A stretch of 64,000 nucleotides of DNA from positions 62,001-126,000 of the forward strand of contig JBBIIK010000005.1 of assembly GCA_037446555.1 (NCBI GenBank), written 5' to 3'. The number at the start of each line of letters is the position of its first letter. Position 1 is the first letter of the stretch. The notes beneath the pieces are model-generated. The model made no database searches. It was not told the DNA's origin and saw nothing but the letters and a program-made list of their open reading frames with translations. The position numbers and the translations under genes are program-made. This stretch comes from JANWVO01 sp037446555. GTDB lineage: Bacteria > Acidobacteriota > Terriglobia > Bryobacterales > Bryobacteraceae. Below, piece after piece: positions 53,523 to 62,059 of this stretch.

Positions 53523-54914
53523 TTACTCCGGAGGAGCCTCGCCCACGTCGTCGGCAAGGTTTTCGAACCGCGTGTACTTGTGGAAGAACACGAGATTGAC
53601 GACCCCCGTAGGGCCGTTGCGCTGCTTGCCGATGATCACTTCGGCCTTGCCCCGCAGGTCTTCGCGGTCCTTGTGATAGACCTCCGGGCGGAAGATGAAC
53701 GCCACCATGTCTGCGTCCTGCTCGATGGAGCCCGACTCGCGCAGGTCGGAAAGCTGCGGACGGTGGTCGCCTTCGCGCTGGTCCGGGGCGCGGCTCAGCT
53801 GGCTGAGCACGAGGAACGGAACCTCCAGGTCCTTGGAGAGCAGCTTGAGGCCGCGGCTCAGGGCGCTGACCTCCTGCACCCGGTTGGCGTTGCGGCCGAG
53901 CGAGGGCGAGGGCATCAGTTGGAGGTAGTCGACCACGACAAGGCCCAGCGGAACGTTCGAGGTGTGCTTCAGCTTGCGCACCTTGGCGTTGATGTCGAGC
54001 AGCGAGGTGTTGCTGGTGTCGTCGATATAGAGCGGAGCATCGTAGAGATCCGCAGCCGCGGCATTGAGGTGGGCGCGCTCCTCGTGGCCGAAGTAGCCCG
54101 TGCGGAAGTGGTGCTGGTCGACGCGGGCGCGCGCGCAGATCAGGCGCGCCAGCAGCGACTCCTTCGACATTTCGAGCGAGAACGCGGCCACCGCGCGCGG
54201 CGCCTGGCGGTTGGTGGCCACGTGCAAGGCGATGTTGAGCGCCAGCGCCGTCTTGCCCATGGCCGGACGGGCGGCGAGGATGATCAGTTCGCCGGGGCGG
54301 AAGCCGCCGGTCATCTCGTCCAGGCGCAGGAAGCCGGTGCTCACCCCCCGCACGCGGCGCGAGGGATCGAGGAAGCTGTTGATACCGCCTTCGGCCGAGT
54401 CAAACACTTGCTGCGCGCTGGCCAGCGTGTTCTTGGCCTGCGCCTCGCCGATGCTGAGCAGCCGCTCCTCGGCTGCCGCGAGGATCAGCGCCGGGTCGTC
54501 TTCGGCCAGCATGCACCGCTGGATGGTCTCCTGCGAGGCGAAGATCAGCTTCCGCAGAAGGCTTTTGTCGCGGACGATGTTGACGTAGCTCTCCAGGTGG
54601 AAGATCTCCGGGAGCCCCTCGTCGAGCGACGCCAGGTAGCTCACCCCATCGACCGCGTCCAGCTCGCCGTGCCGCATCAGTTCGTTGGCCAGCGTCACGC
54701 GGTCGATCCGCTCGTCGCGCTCGTGCAGATCGGCCATGCGCTGAAACAGGATGCGGTGCTTCTCCAGCGAGAAGTCCTCCGGCTTCAGCACGGCGGCGGC
54801 GGTGACGAAGGCGTTCGGGTTGAGCAGGATGGTGCCCAGCACCATGCGCTCGGCGTACACGTTGGAGGGCAGGCCGCGCTCGAAGCCGGCGTCTGGTTTC
54901 ACAGTGGTCGACAT
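53523..54914 (-). CDS. dnaB: Replicative DNA helicase DnaB
   Basis: DnaB unwinds DNA ahead of the replisome. The 463-residue protein has the N-terminal helical domain (LPSNVYAERMVLGTILLNPN) and the RecA-like ATPase domain with Walker A ILAARPAMGKTALALN and Walker B LGLVVVDYLQLM. The VLSQLSRAPDQREGDHRPQLSDL region and the C-terminal arginine finger region are also present. No intein interrupts it. The start at 54914 gives normal length; the frame above it continues only as a GC-rich extension. Confidence 0.95.
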   Translation of the reverse strand: MSTTVKPDAGFERGLPSNVYAERMVLGTILLNPNAFVTAAAVLKPEDFSLEKHRILFQRMADLHERDERIDRVTLANELMRHGELDAVDGVSYLASLDEGLPEIFHLESYVNIVRDKSLLRKLIFASQETIQRCMLAEDDPALILAAAEERLLSIGEAQAKNTLASAQQVFDSAEGGINSFLDPSRRVRGVSTGFLRLDEMTGGFRPGELIILAARPAMGKTALALNIALHVATNRQAPRAVAAFSLEMSKESLLARLICARARVDQHHFRTGYFGHEERAHLNAAAADLYDAPLYIDDTSNTSLLDINAKVRKLKHTSNVPLGLVVVDYLQLMPSPSLGRNANRVQEVSALSRGLKLLSKDLEVPFLVLSQLSRAPDQREGDHRPQLSDLRESGSIEQDADMVAFIFRPEVYHKDREDLRGKAEVIIGKQRNGPTGVVNLVFFHKYTRFENLADDVGEAPPE

Positions 54915-55074
54915 CGCCGCTGCAGGTGGATATTCCAAGGTACGCACACGGCCGGGGCGGAGGCAAGACGAATTCCGGTGCGCATGGTTTCTCAGAGGGT
55001 TGGCCTGTGAACTATTTGTGGAATAGCTGAGGAGGCGTCGCCGGCACCGGGCGGCGCGCGTCCAACAGAGTGCC

Positions 55075-55497
55075 ATGAAGACGCTGAACTCGATCCTGAA
55101 CGAAGAGCTGGCGCTCTACCTGAGAACCTGGAACGCGCACTGGAACATCGAGGGGCTGCAGTTCGCCGCCCTACACGAGCTGTTCGCGCGGCAATACGGC
55201 GAGCTGGCGGCGCTGGTAGACGAGATCGCCGAACGCATCCGCTCGCTGGGCGCCCGTGCGGAGACACGCGTGTCGATGGATGATGGCGGCACGGCGTCCG
55301 CAGAGGGGCTGCTGATGTTGCTGGCGCAGGCTCACCAACAATTGAGCCGGCGGATGCGCGAGGAGGCGATCCCGGAATTCGAGCGCGCCGGCGACCCCGG
55401 CACGGTGGATCTGCTCACGCGAGCGGTGCAACTGCACGACAAGGCGGCGTGGATGCTTTCGGCTTCCGCCGCCGGCGGCTCTGCGGCGGCTGCCTGA
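55075..55497 (+). CDS. Dps/ferritin-like protein
   Basis: The 140-residue protein has the Dps-family four-helix core. NAHWNIEGLQFAALHELFARQY with the downstream LVDEIAERIRSLGARAE provides the His and Asp/Glu residues of the inter-subunit ferroxidase site. It lacks the basic N-terminal DNA-binding tail of E. coli Dps and is slightly short, so it may be a starvation/iron-storage ferritin rather than a DNA binder. The predicted role is iron and peroxide detoxification, which complements the peroxiredoxin at 17.3 kb. Confidence 0.82.
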   Translation: MKTLNSILNEELALYLRTWNAHWNIEGLQFAALHELFARQYGELAALVDEIAERIRSLGARAETRVSMDDGGTASAEGLLMLLAQAHQQLSRRMREEAIPEFERAGDPGTVDLLTRAVQLHDKAAWMLSASAAGGSAAAA

Positions 55498-55721
55498 ACC
55501 CCTGCTCGCAGAGGGGAACAGCCTGATCTGGCACCTTCGGATTCCAGGCTTGTATTCCGTGGAGGCAACGGTTGTCCCCCTCCCGCCACCGCCCGGCAGC
55601 GGTCGTCACAGCAGTTGGAAGATTTTGCTTCTCACGCAAGCCTTTGAAATCTTGCGGGTTGCCGCACCACGCAAAAATCCCGGCCGCAGGCTGCTCCGCG
55701 CCGCCGGAGATAATCCGGGCC

Positions 55722-56456
55722 ATGACAACCCAGACTGTTCCGGCGCCGGAGTGGATCGACTCCTCCACCTACCGCCTTCCCGAAGCGGCATTCTTCCGCC
55801 AGCGCGTCCCAAAGGACCTGATCGTGCTGCACAATACTGCCAGCTCCACGTCCGCAAGCGTCTATGAGACCTGGAAAAGCGCGGCGCAGAGCCGCGTGGC
55901 CACCGCCTATGTGGTGGAGCGCAACGGGAAGGTCTACGAGATGTTCCCGCCCGATTGCTGGGCCTACCATCTCGGAATGAAGGAACGCAATCCCGGCCAT
56001 TACAACGACCGCCGTTCCATCGGCATCGAGATCGTGAACCCCGGCCCGCTGCGGCCCGATCCCGAGGGCGGCGACACGCTGAACTGGTGGCCGAAGAACT
56101 TCCGCCAGCCCTGGTGTCAGGCTTCCGAAACAGAGAAGTATGTGCGCGCCGAGTACCGAGGCTACAAGTTCTTCGCCGCCTACACGCCGGAGCAGGAGCG
56201 GGCGGTGAGGGAGCTGGCCGCATGGCTGTGCGGGCGGTTCGGCATCCCCTTCGTGCTCCCGCCGCTAGGCAAACGGCTGGTCTGCGACCCGGAGTATTTC
56301 TGCAAGTTCCGGGGCATCGCCTCTCATCAGAATTTCCGTCCGGACAAATACGACGTGGGGCCGGCGTGGAGGTGGGAGGCGCTGGTTTCGGGCAGCCGGG
56401 CAGAGGACGGCAAGCAGCGGCCCCGGAACGCCGCCCTGCAGCCCGCCGGAGCCTGA
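55722..56456 (+). CDS. N-acetylmuramoyl-L-alanine amidase (type 2/PGRP fold)
   Basis: The 244-residue protein has the amidase_2 fold: LIVLHNTASSTSAS with the first zinc histidine, ATAYVVERNGKVYEMFPPD, the second conserved region AYHLGMKERNPGHYNDRRSI, and GIASHQNFRPDKYDVGPAW containing the last zinc histidine and the DPGP-like loop. It would cleave the amide bond between muramic acid and the stem peptide. No signal peptide is visible, suggesting recycling in the cytoplasm or another export route. Confidence 0.85.
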   Translation: MTTQTVPAPEWIDSSTYRLPEAAFFRQRVPKDLIVLHNTASSTSASVYETWKSAAQSRVATAYVVERNGKVYEMFPPDCWAYHLGMKERNPGHYNDRRSIGIEIVNPGPLRPDPEGGDTLNWWPKNFRQPWCQASETEKYVRAEYRGYKFFAAYTPEQERAVRELAAWLCGRFGIPFVLPPLGKRLVCDPEYFCKFRGIASHQNFRPDKYDVGPAWRWEALVSGSRAEDGKQRPRNAALQPAGA

Positions 56457-56556
56457 CCGGCGCGGAGCCGATCTGCCGCGAGCAGCCCTGCGCCCGGCGG
56501 ACGTCGTTGGCCGCGAGAAGTATTGCCATTCGGGGGCAGACTTGCTAGGATACAAG

Positions 56557-56633
<77 letters not shown>

Positions 56634-57325
56634 ACCCTTCTGCTCCGGCAGATTCCTTCCCCCTCAATTCCCACCATAGACCGCCTGTCCGTTCGTGTCC
56701 GCCCGATTCCGGGCTGAGTGGCATCCCGAATCTTCGTAGGGAGCGTGCCATTTTGCTCTGCCTGCTCGCTTCGACGGAGTACGCCCTTGGACGGCACCTT
56801 CCGGGGATCCATCGGGCTACACGAGGGGTCCCCCAGGCACGGGGCGCGGCTGACGGAAGGAAGCTTGTCTTCCGGGCAGAGCTGTTGAGGCACGCCCGCC
56901 TTCGGATAAGCGGGCGAAAGCCCCTTGGGGCGTCACGTTCGCCTGCACGCGCCGATAACGGGATAGCGATCCGCTGTGCCACGGGCAGGTTGCCCTTGGA
57001 ACCCGCCTCGTTCTTGCCCCTGAGATCGACCGTCAGCTCAACGAACCGCGCGCAAGAGTATTAGTACTTTCCAGCCCTGTTGGCAAACCCAGGCACCAAT
57101 TCATCCTGTTTGTTCTCTATGGCTTAGCAAAGAGCTTCCCTCCGCGTCAGGCACTCGCCCCCCAGACGGACACGGCTATCTTCCACGGTTACAGTACTGG
57201 TCGGGATTGTTCCATTCAAAACGCCCTCCCATACTCCCTAACAGGCGATCGGTCCGCAGGCTGTCTCATGGCAGCGAGCGGCTTCTGAGGGCCGGACAAC
57301 AGACTTGAAAAAGGAGGAAGAGCAA
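56634..57325. other. Gene-poor stretch after the initiator tRNA
   Basis: About 690 bp with no ORF that resembles a known protein. The minus-strand frame reading into the tRNA (ending GGGFEPPTFGL) is the familiar false translation of antisense tRNA. A start-less plus frame from about 57020 to 57290 reads EIDRQLNEPRARVLVLSS but is not recognised. It may be decayed mobile DNA at a tRNA integration site; no att repeat was found by eye. Confidence 0.4.
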
Positions 57326-57973
57326 ATGAAATATCTTTGGGCAGTTCTAGCGGTGCTCGTGTTGACTGCAGGCGTCAGTATGGGCACGCCGCTGACCCTC
57401 AAGCTGGATGATGGAGCCAACCCGGTCGTTTCTGTGATGGACGGTGGTTCTGGCGACTCGAATCCGGTTGTTGGGGCGGTCACCTGGATCGGATCGCTGG
57501 GGGTTTGGTACGTGAATGTTTCCACGGGCCTCGGTTATCCAGTAGCGGGTAATCTCTCTTGGCCCTATCTGGATCTCAACAGCATCAATTATTCCACGGC
57601 AGTGGGAACTCTTACCTTGACGCTCACGCAGGGCGGGTTTACAGCCCCGCCGCCTCCTGGATTCCTGTTCCAGATTGGAGGCACAACCCAGGGCACAGTC
57701 AATGCGTCCGCATGTGCCGATCCGATGATCACGACGTGCAATGACGCTGCGCTTGGGCCCTTCTCGGGAGGAGCCTTCAGTGGCGTCACCTCGTTCGTGA
57801 AGGCGATCGAAGATGGAACATATGAGGTCGGAATCCAGGTAGTTCTGAGGCATGCGCGTGAAGGGACTTCCAGCTTCGATGCGGAGCTGGCGGGTGTTCC
57901 CGAACCCGGCACTTACGCGCTGATCGGCGCTGGTCTGTTGGGATTGGGCTTGCTGCGACGGCGGATGAGCTGA
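57326..57973 (+). CDS. PEP-CTERM-sorted exported protein
   Basis: The 215-residue protein has a signal peptide (residues 1-22, LWAVLAVLVLTAGVSMG), a beta-rich body of about 165 residues, and a C-terminal PEP-CTERM signal. That signal is VPEPGTYALIGAGLLGLGLL followed by RRR, made up of a PEP box, a hydrophobic helix and a basic end. The signal marks proteins for exosortase-dependent processing and surface or matrix export. The body is unassigned. A near-perfect aaggagg ribosome site precedes ATG 57326. Base composition is less GC-rich than the neighbours, hinting at acquired DNA. Confidence 0.85.
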   Translation: MKYLWAVLAVLVLTAGVSMGTPLTLKLDDGANPVVSVMDGGSGDSNPVVGAVTWIGSLGVWYVNVSTGLGYPVAGNLSWPYLDLNSINYSTAVGTLTLTLTQGGFTAPPPPGFLFQIGGTTQGTVNASACADPMITTCNDAALGPFSGGAFSGVTSFVKAIEDGTYEVGIQVVLRHAREGTSSFDAELAGVPEPGTYALIGAGLLGLGLLRRRMS

Positions 57974-58004
57974 TCTGCCCGCGAAAAAGGCATTCCGGCC
58001 CTTC

Positions 58005-58035
58005 AAAGGGAGCTTGGCGGAGCCAGGTTCCCTTT
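58005..58035 (+). terminator. Hairpin terminator after the PEP-CTERM gene
   Basis: AAAGGGA pairs with TCCCTTT, with an inner TGGC/GCCA stem; gtgtgttt follows. It is 32 bp past the stop. The remainder of 58036-58560 shows no supported gene. Confidence 0.6.
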
Positions 58036-58560
58036 GTGTGTTTCGGGGGGCATCTCTCCTGACATCAGGACGTTTCGCTTTTTGACCCGGACGGAGCCGG
58101 AGATGAGGGGTTGCCAAACAGCCTTGCGGGAAATGCAGTTCACTTCACGGAACGCGCCAGAGAGTATACCTTCACGTTTTCTCTGCGCTGCGATGCAACT
58201 TCCCGACTCCCAGCCAGACCTGTAGGCCGATGACTTCAGCCACGCAAACGATGCGCCGCATCGGCGAGCCATGGGCTCCGCTCGGGTTGCAAAGCGTCCA
58301 ACCGTCCCGGATGGGAGGCGGGAACCGGCCGCGGCACGGAATCGCCGGCCTGCATCGACGGCGCTGAAGAAGCGCGCCTGGAGCAATGCTGTCCCGGCAT
58401 ACAGTCCTGATCCAGACCTTCTTCCGGCAGTCGCAGCCGCCCGCCTCGAAAAGGCCCTGACTTGTGTGGCTTCAGGATTTCTGCGAATTGCGAGCCGGAA
58501 CCCACCCGCTGGCCAGGGCAACCTCCTCGAATTTACGATGCAGAGTATACGGTAGGAGCC

Positions 58561-59763
58561 ATGACGATCACGGAACCAAGACTGGAGCGAGCGGAGGAGA
58601 ACCGCCAACGAGTCGCCGTGGACGCTGTGTATCAGGACGGCGCGAGACAGACGATCTGGTTCGACCTGCCCGAAGAGATCCCGGCAAGCCGGACGGGCAC
58701 CCCTTGGCTGGCGCTGATGCTTCCTTTGGCCGCTGCCAGCGGCGAAGACCTACGGTTGGATCCGCCGGTTGATCCGTGGATGAAGCTCAACGCGGAGGTC
58801 CTCGTGAAGCTTTGGACGGCGTGGCATCCGGGGAGGTGCAAGAACATCCGCATTCTGGCGGAAACCATGCCGGCATCCACGCCGAAGCCGGATGTACTGT
58901 CCACGTTTACCGCCGGGATTGATTCCTTTTTCACGGTGCTCCGCCATCCCGAGTGCAAGCACTATGTCAACGTCCTCGGCGTGGACATGCCTCTGTGGAA
59001 ACGGGACGCCTATGAGCGGCTGACGGCGCGACTGGAACGAATCGCCAGCCAACTGGGCGCCCGCCTGTTCCGCATGGCCACCAATGTCCGCGAAACCCGC
59101 TGGGGCAAACTCCCCTGGGAGAGTTACGCCTCTGGCGGCTTGCTCAGCGCCACGATGCTTTTGTTCGAGTCCCGCTTCGGGACCGGCCTGATCCCCTCGG
59201 CCCTCGATGTCCGCATCCCGTACCCCGCTGGAACCCACGCGTTGACTACGCCGCTTTACTCTGCGTCCACCATGCGGATCCTCTACGACGGCACCAGTCA
59301 TTCCAGGTCCGAAAAGATAGAAGCGCTGGCCGGTGAGCGCATCGTGCTCGACAACCTTCACGTTTGCTTTCAGGGGCAAGACACTCACGGGCAGGACGAA
59401 ACGAATTGCAGCCGCTGCGGCAAGTGCCTGCGCACAATGCTGGCGCTGGATGCGCTGGGAAAGCTTCGCCAATGTCCCATGTTTGACCTGTCGCGATATT
59501 CAGTGGCTCTCGCCAGCCGCATGGAGTGCGTGCGGCCGACCACGCGACACTACGTCGAGGATGTCCGGCAGATCGCGGAGCGTTATGGCAGGCAAGACAT
59601 CGTGCGCCAGTTGGATCTCTGCATCCGGCGCTCGAAGCGGGCGGCACTGCTGGATCGCTTCACCCAGAGTCCCTTCCTGTGGCGGCTGCCGTTTTATTAC
59701 AGGAAACTGGCCTTTCGCGGGCTGTCCAAATTGCAATGGGTTGCACAGGCGCCTGGCGCCTGA
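58561..59763 (+). CDS. QueC-like PP-loop protein of unknown function
   Basis: The 400-residue protein shares two features with the 7-cyano-7-deazaguanine synthase (QueC) superfamily. One is a PP-loop-like STFTAGIDSFFTVL at about residues 114-127, in the place of SGGxDSxT. The other is a zinc-site pattern, Cys269 in HVCFQGQ followed by NCSRCGKCLRTM (Cys283, 286, 289), as in QueC's CYxG...CGxCxxC. It is nearly twice QueC length with an extra N-terminal domain (about 1-110) and a C-terminal helical part. It is probably an ATP-using adenylating enzyme with unknown substrate. A ggtagga ribosome site precedes ATG 58561. A decayed copy follows. Confidence 0.6.
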   Translation: MTITEPRLERAEENRQRVAVDAVYQDGARQTIWFDLPEEIPASRTGTPWLALMLPLAAASGEDLRLDPPVDPWMKLNAEVLVKLWTAWHPGRCKNIRILAETMPASTPKPDVLSTFTAGIDSFFTVLRHPECKHYVNVLGVDMPLWKRDAYERLTARLERIASQLGARLFRMATNVRETRWGKLPWESYASGGLLSATMLLFESRFGTGLIPSALDVRIPYPAGTHALTTPLYSASTMRILYDGTSHSRSEKIEALAGERIVLDNLHVCFQGQDTHGQDETNCSRCGKCLRTMLALDALGKLRQCPMFDLSRYSVALASRMECVRPTTRHYVEDVRQIAERYGRQDIVRQLDLCIRRSKRAALLDRFTQSPFLWRLPFYYRKLAFRGLSKLQWVAQAPGA

Positions 59764-59802
59764 GAAGCGGGAGACTCCAGCTGGCGAGAATCCCAACAGC
59801 GA

Positions 59803-60472
59803 ATGGACGGATCCATCCCGGCGCAGCCGCCAACTGGAGGAACGGGCCTCACCGCCCCGGATTCCAGCGGCTGGCGGTGGATGTCGAACATGCTGACGTC
59901 CTGCGCGAGGACGTGCGGTTCGCTTTGCCTTCAGACATACCCGCGTCGGAGAGCGGCAATCCTCGGGTGGCGTTGATGCTGCCGGCGGCTGCGGCAAGCC
60001 GCGAAGGCATCCGGGTGGACTCGCCCGCTGACCGCTGTCCGATTCAGAACGCCGAGATGCTGTTGCCCTTTCGGGCCGGCTGGCATCCGCGCCAGGCCAG
60101 ACGCGTTCCCATCTTCGCGAACGCCCAGCCGCCCGGCATCCCGCAGCGAGAGCTTCTTGCCTGCTTCAGCGCAGGCGCCGGCAGCTTCCTCACGGTCCCG
60201 CGGCATCCCGAATCGCGGTCGCCCCTGACATCCGGGCGTGGAAACGAGCCGCGCATGAACGTCTCACCGCGAGGCTGAAAGAGGCGGCGCCCGTGTTGGG
60301 GCGGGGCTCGTCCACATGACGACGAACATTCGGGGAACACGTTGGGGCCAGATCCCGTGGGAGACATTCGCCGGCGGAGCAGCCATCATTGCGGCGCACC
60401 TGCTGGTGGAAGGGTATTGCGGAACCGGACTGATGCCTGCCTCTTGCCAGATTCAGGTTCTTCACCCATAGG
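59803..60472 (+). pseudogene. Decayed second copy of the QueC-like gene
   Basis: The region repeats the N-terminal half of the preceding gene with drift and frame breaks. LPSDIPASESGNPRVALMLP, FRAGWHPRQARRVPIFA and CFSAGAGSFLTVPRHPE match the parent's LPEEIPASRTGTPWLALMLP, WTAWHPGRCKNIRILA and TFTAGIDSFFTVLRHPE. After a frame change it continues as AWKRAAHERLTARLKE, and then in another segment TNIRGTRWGQIPWETFAGGA and GYCGTGLMPAS. The aspartate of the PP-loop is lost (AGAGS for AGIDS). The C-terminal zinc-site half is absent. It is a tandem paralogue in decay. Confidence 0.75.
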
Positions 60473-60808
60473 GGCTGCCCTGCTTCGACTGAATGCATTC
60501 GTTCGGAGAACTCGCCCACCTTCACCGGATCGAACGGCCGCAATCCGACAGCGCAGCATCGCCGCAACCGCGGCTCCAGTTCCGTCGGGATTTTGGCGGG
60601 CACGAAGCGCATGGCGAAATGCCACTGCTCCGCCTCGCCGCCTGAGACGGACTCGGGGAAAACCGCGGAGCTGCTGCCGGCCGGCGGGGCGCGGCGGTCA
60701 GGGAGCTGTCCCGCCGCGCCGCCTGCCGCGCCAGCTTCTCCTCCGGATTCCTCCGCTGATCCCATCCTGCGCCGCGCAGTGGCTCACAGCGCGGGCCTGC
60801 CGCAGAAT
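60473..60808. other. Intergenic stretch without a supported gene
   Basis: About 335 bp between the pseudogene and the WYL regulator. A minus-strand frame reads WHFAMRFVPAKIPTELEPRL but has no start, no recognised family and mixed frames; it may be another gene remnant. Confidence 0.35.
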
Positions 60809-61831
60809 TCAGCCTATGGAGAGGCGGGCCTCGCCGGCAGCGGGCTTGCGCTGGTCGGCGAGAAGACGGGCGAGCCCTTCTTTCAGCTGTTCGGCGACCA
60901 CGGTGCGCAGGGACTCGGGCGATTCGACCACGACGTCCGGGACGAAGCGAAAAATGTCTTGGACGAGTTCGCGAGGATCGGAGTAGGGCACCTCCAGACG
61001 CACCTCGCTCCCAGGCAAGGGCGTGAGGCGCTGCCGGGGGTGCCACTCCTCGCGCTCGATCCAGCGGGAAGCAGGCAGGCGGAAGCGCAGCACGGCGGTC
61101 TTGTCCGGCGGACCGGCGAAGATCCCATAGCCCGCGCCCAGGCGGGCGTCCAAAACCTCCTGGGAGTATTCCTCCGCCTTCTCGGCAAGCAGCGTGGCAC
61201 CGCGGATGGCATCGAGGGAAAAGCTGCGGAAGTCCTCGCGAAGGTGGCACCAGGCGTCCAGATACCAGTTGGAGCTGTACGAGATGAGCCGTTGCGGGCT
61301 GACGGTTCGCGAGAGAATCTCGCCGCGGGAACGGCTGAAATAGGTCAGCCCGAGCCGCTTTCTTTGCACGACGGCGGAGCTGACGACGCGGAAAATGGGC
61401 TCTTCCACGGGCCGGTGGCGGGAGCGGATGAGCCGGAAACGCTGGTTCAGATCGCGCGGCTTCAGCTTGCCCGCGTTGAGCAGGCTTTCGAATTTCCGGA
61501 CCGCCGGCTCGAGCGCCGAGGACAGAAAGCGCGAATCGATCTGCTCGATCAGGTCGCGCAGAAAGAGCAGGGCGTACAATTCATCGAAGTTGAGCCAGAA
61601 TCCTGGCAGCTGGAAGGGACCGGGGACGCCGCATTTCTCAGGATCGTAACGGTAGCCGCGTTGCTCGCGGTCATAGACGAGCGGCGCGCACAGCCTGCTG
61701 CGGAGATACTCGAGATCGCGCTTCAAGGTGGCTTTGCTGACTTCAAGGGTTTCCATGAATTTGCTCAGCGGCACAGCGCGTTTGCCGCTCAGCAGGCGGT
61801 TGATCGTGTAAATTCGCTCGAACTGGCTCAT
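60809..61831 (-). CDS. WYL-domain transcriptional regulator (HTH + WYL)
   Basis: The 340-residue protein has an N-terminal winged helix-turn-helix of the HTH_11/DeoR type (FERIYTINRLLSGKRAVPLS, KATLKRDLEYLRSRLCAPLV). A WYL domain of about residues 150-240 follows (RLGLTYFSRSRGEILSRTVS, PQRLISYSSNWYLDAWCHLR). The C-terminal WCX-like extension runs through DKTAVLRFRLPASRWIEREE. PafBC and related WYL regulators respond to nucleic acid or nucleotide ligands, often after DNA damage. The targets here are unknown; the neighbours do not suggest a defence operon. Confidence 0.88.
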   Translation of the reverse strand: MSQFERIYTINRLLSGKRAVPLSKFMETLEVSKATLKRDLEYLRSRLCAPLVYDREQRGYRYDPEKCGVPGPFQLPGFWLNFDELYALLFLRDLIEQIDSRFLSSALEPAVRKFESLLNAGKLKPRDLNQRFRLIRSRHRPVEEPIFRVVSSAVVQRKRLGLTYFSRSRGEILSRTVSPQRLISYSSNWYLDAWCHLREDFRSFSLDAIRGATLLAEKAEEYSQEVLDARLGAGYGIFAGPPDKTAVLRFRLPASRWIEREEWHPRQRLTPLPGSEVRLEVPYSDPRELVQDIFRFVPDVVVESPESLRTVVAEQLKEGLARLLADQRKPAAGEARLSIG

Positions 61832-61945
61832 GCAGCACCCCGGTGCAAATCGCTTGGAACCGTGGCCATTTTATCGAAACCGGAGCTTTGGGAAAAGACT
61901 GGATTCTGTATGAAATTTCACGGCTATTCAGGAGGGGCAGGACGT

Positions 61946-62041
61946 TGGCGGAAGCTCGTGGGAGTCGAACCCACCAGCGATGCGCAGGCACCGCCCACTG
62001 GTTTTGAAGACCAGGCCAGGCACCGGCCCAGTGGAGCTTCC
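61946..62041 (-). tRNA. selC: Selenocysteine tRNA (UCA)
   Basis: A 96-nt gene including encoded CCA. The acceptor stem has 8 bp (GGAAGCTC/GAGCTTCC). A 6-bp D stem (CTGGGC/GCCTGG) has a 4-nt loop. The anticodon stem CTGGT/ACCAG holds loop CTTCAAA with anticodon TCA (62007-62005 on the plus-strand numbering), which reads UGA. A long variable arm has a 6-bp stem (GCGGTG/CATCGC). The T arm contains GGTTCGACTCC. The closest relative known to me is E. coli selC, with the same GGAAG start and CTTCAAA loop. It lies downstream of the symporter gene and upstream of the WYL regulator gene on the same strand. Confidence 0.97.
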
Positions 62042-62059
62042 AAGGCGATTGTAGCGCCG

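Noticed and set aside
55499..55516. CCCCT/AGGGG hairpin after the Dps-like gene as a terminator
   Set aside because: The stem is only 5 bp and there is no T run, so it does not support a terminator call.
58036..58560. 200-residue minus-strand ORF between the PEP-CTERM and QueC-like genes
   Set aside because: Composition is arginine/serine-rich, there is no recognised domain, and it overlaps the 5' end of the QueC-like gene and its ribosome site.
60473..60808. Possible extra gene on the minus strand downstream of the WYL regulator
   Set aside because: The best frame has no start codon in a sensible place and no family likeness; recorded only as an unexplained gap.
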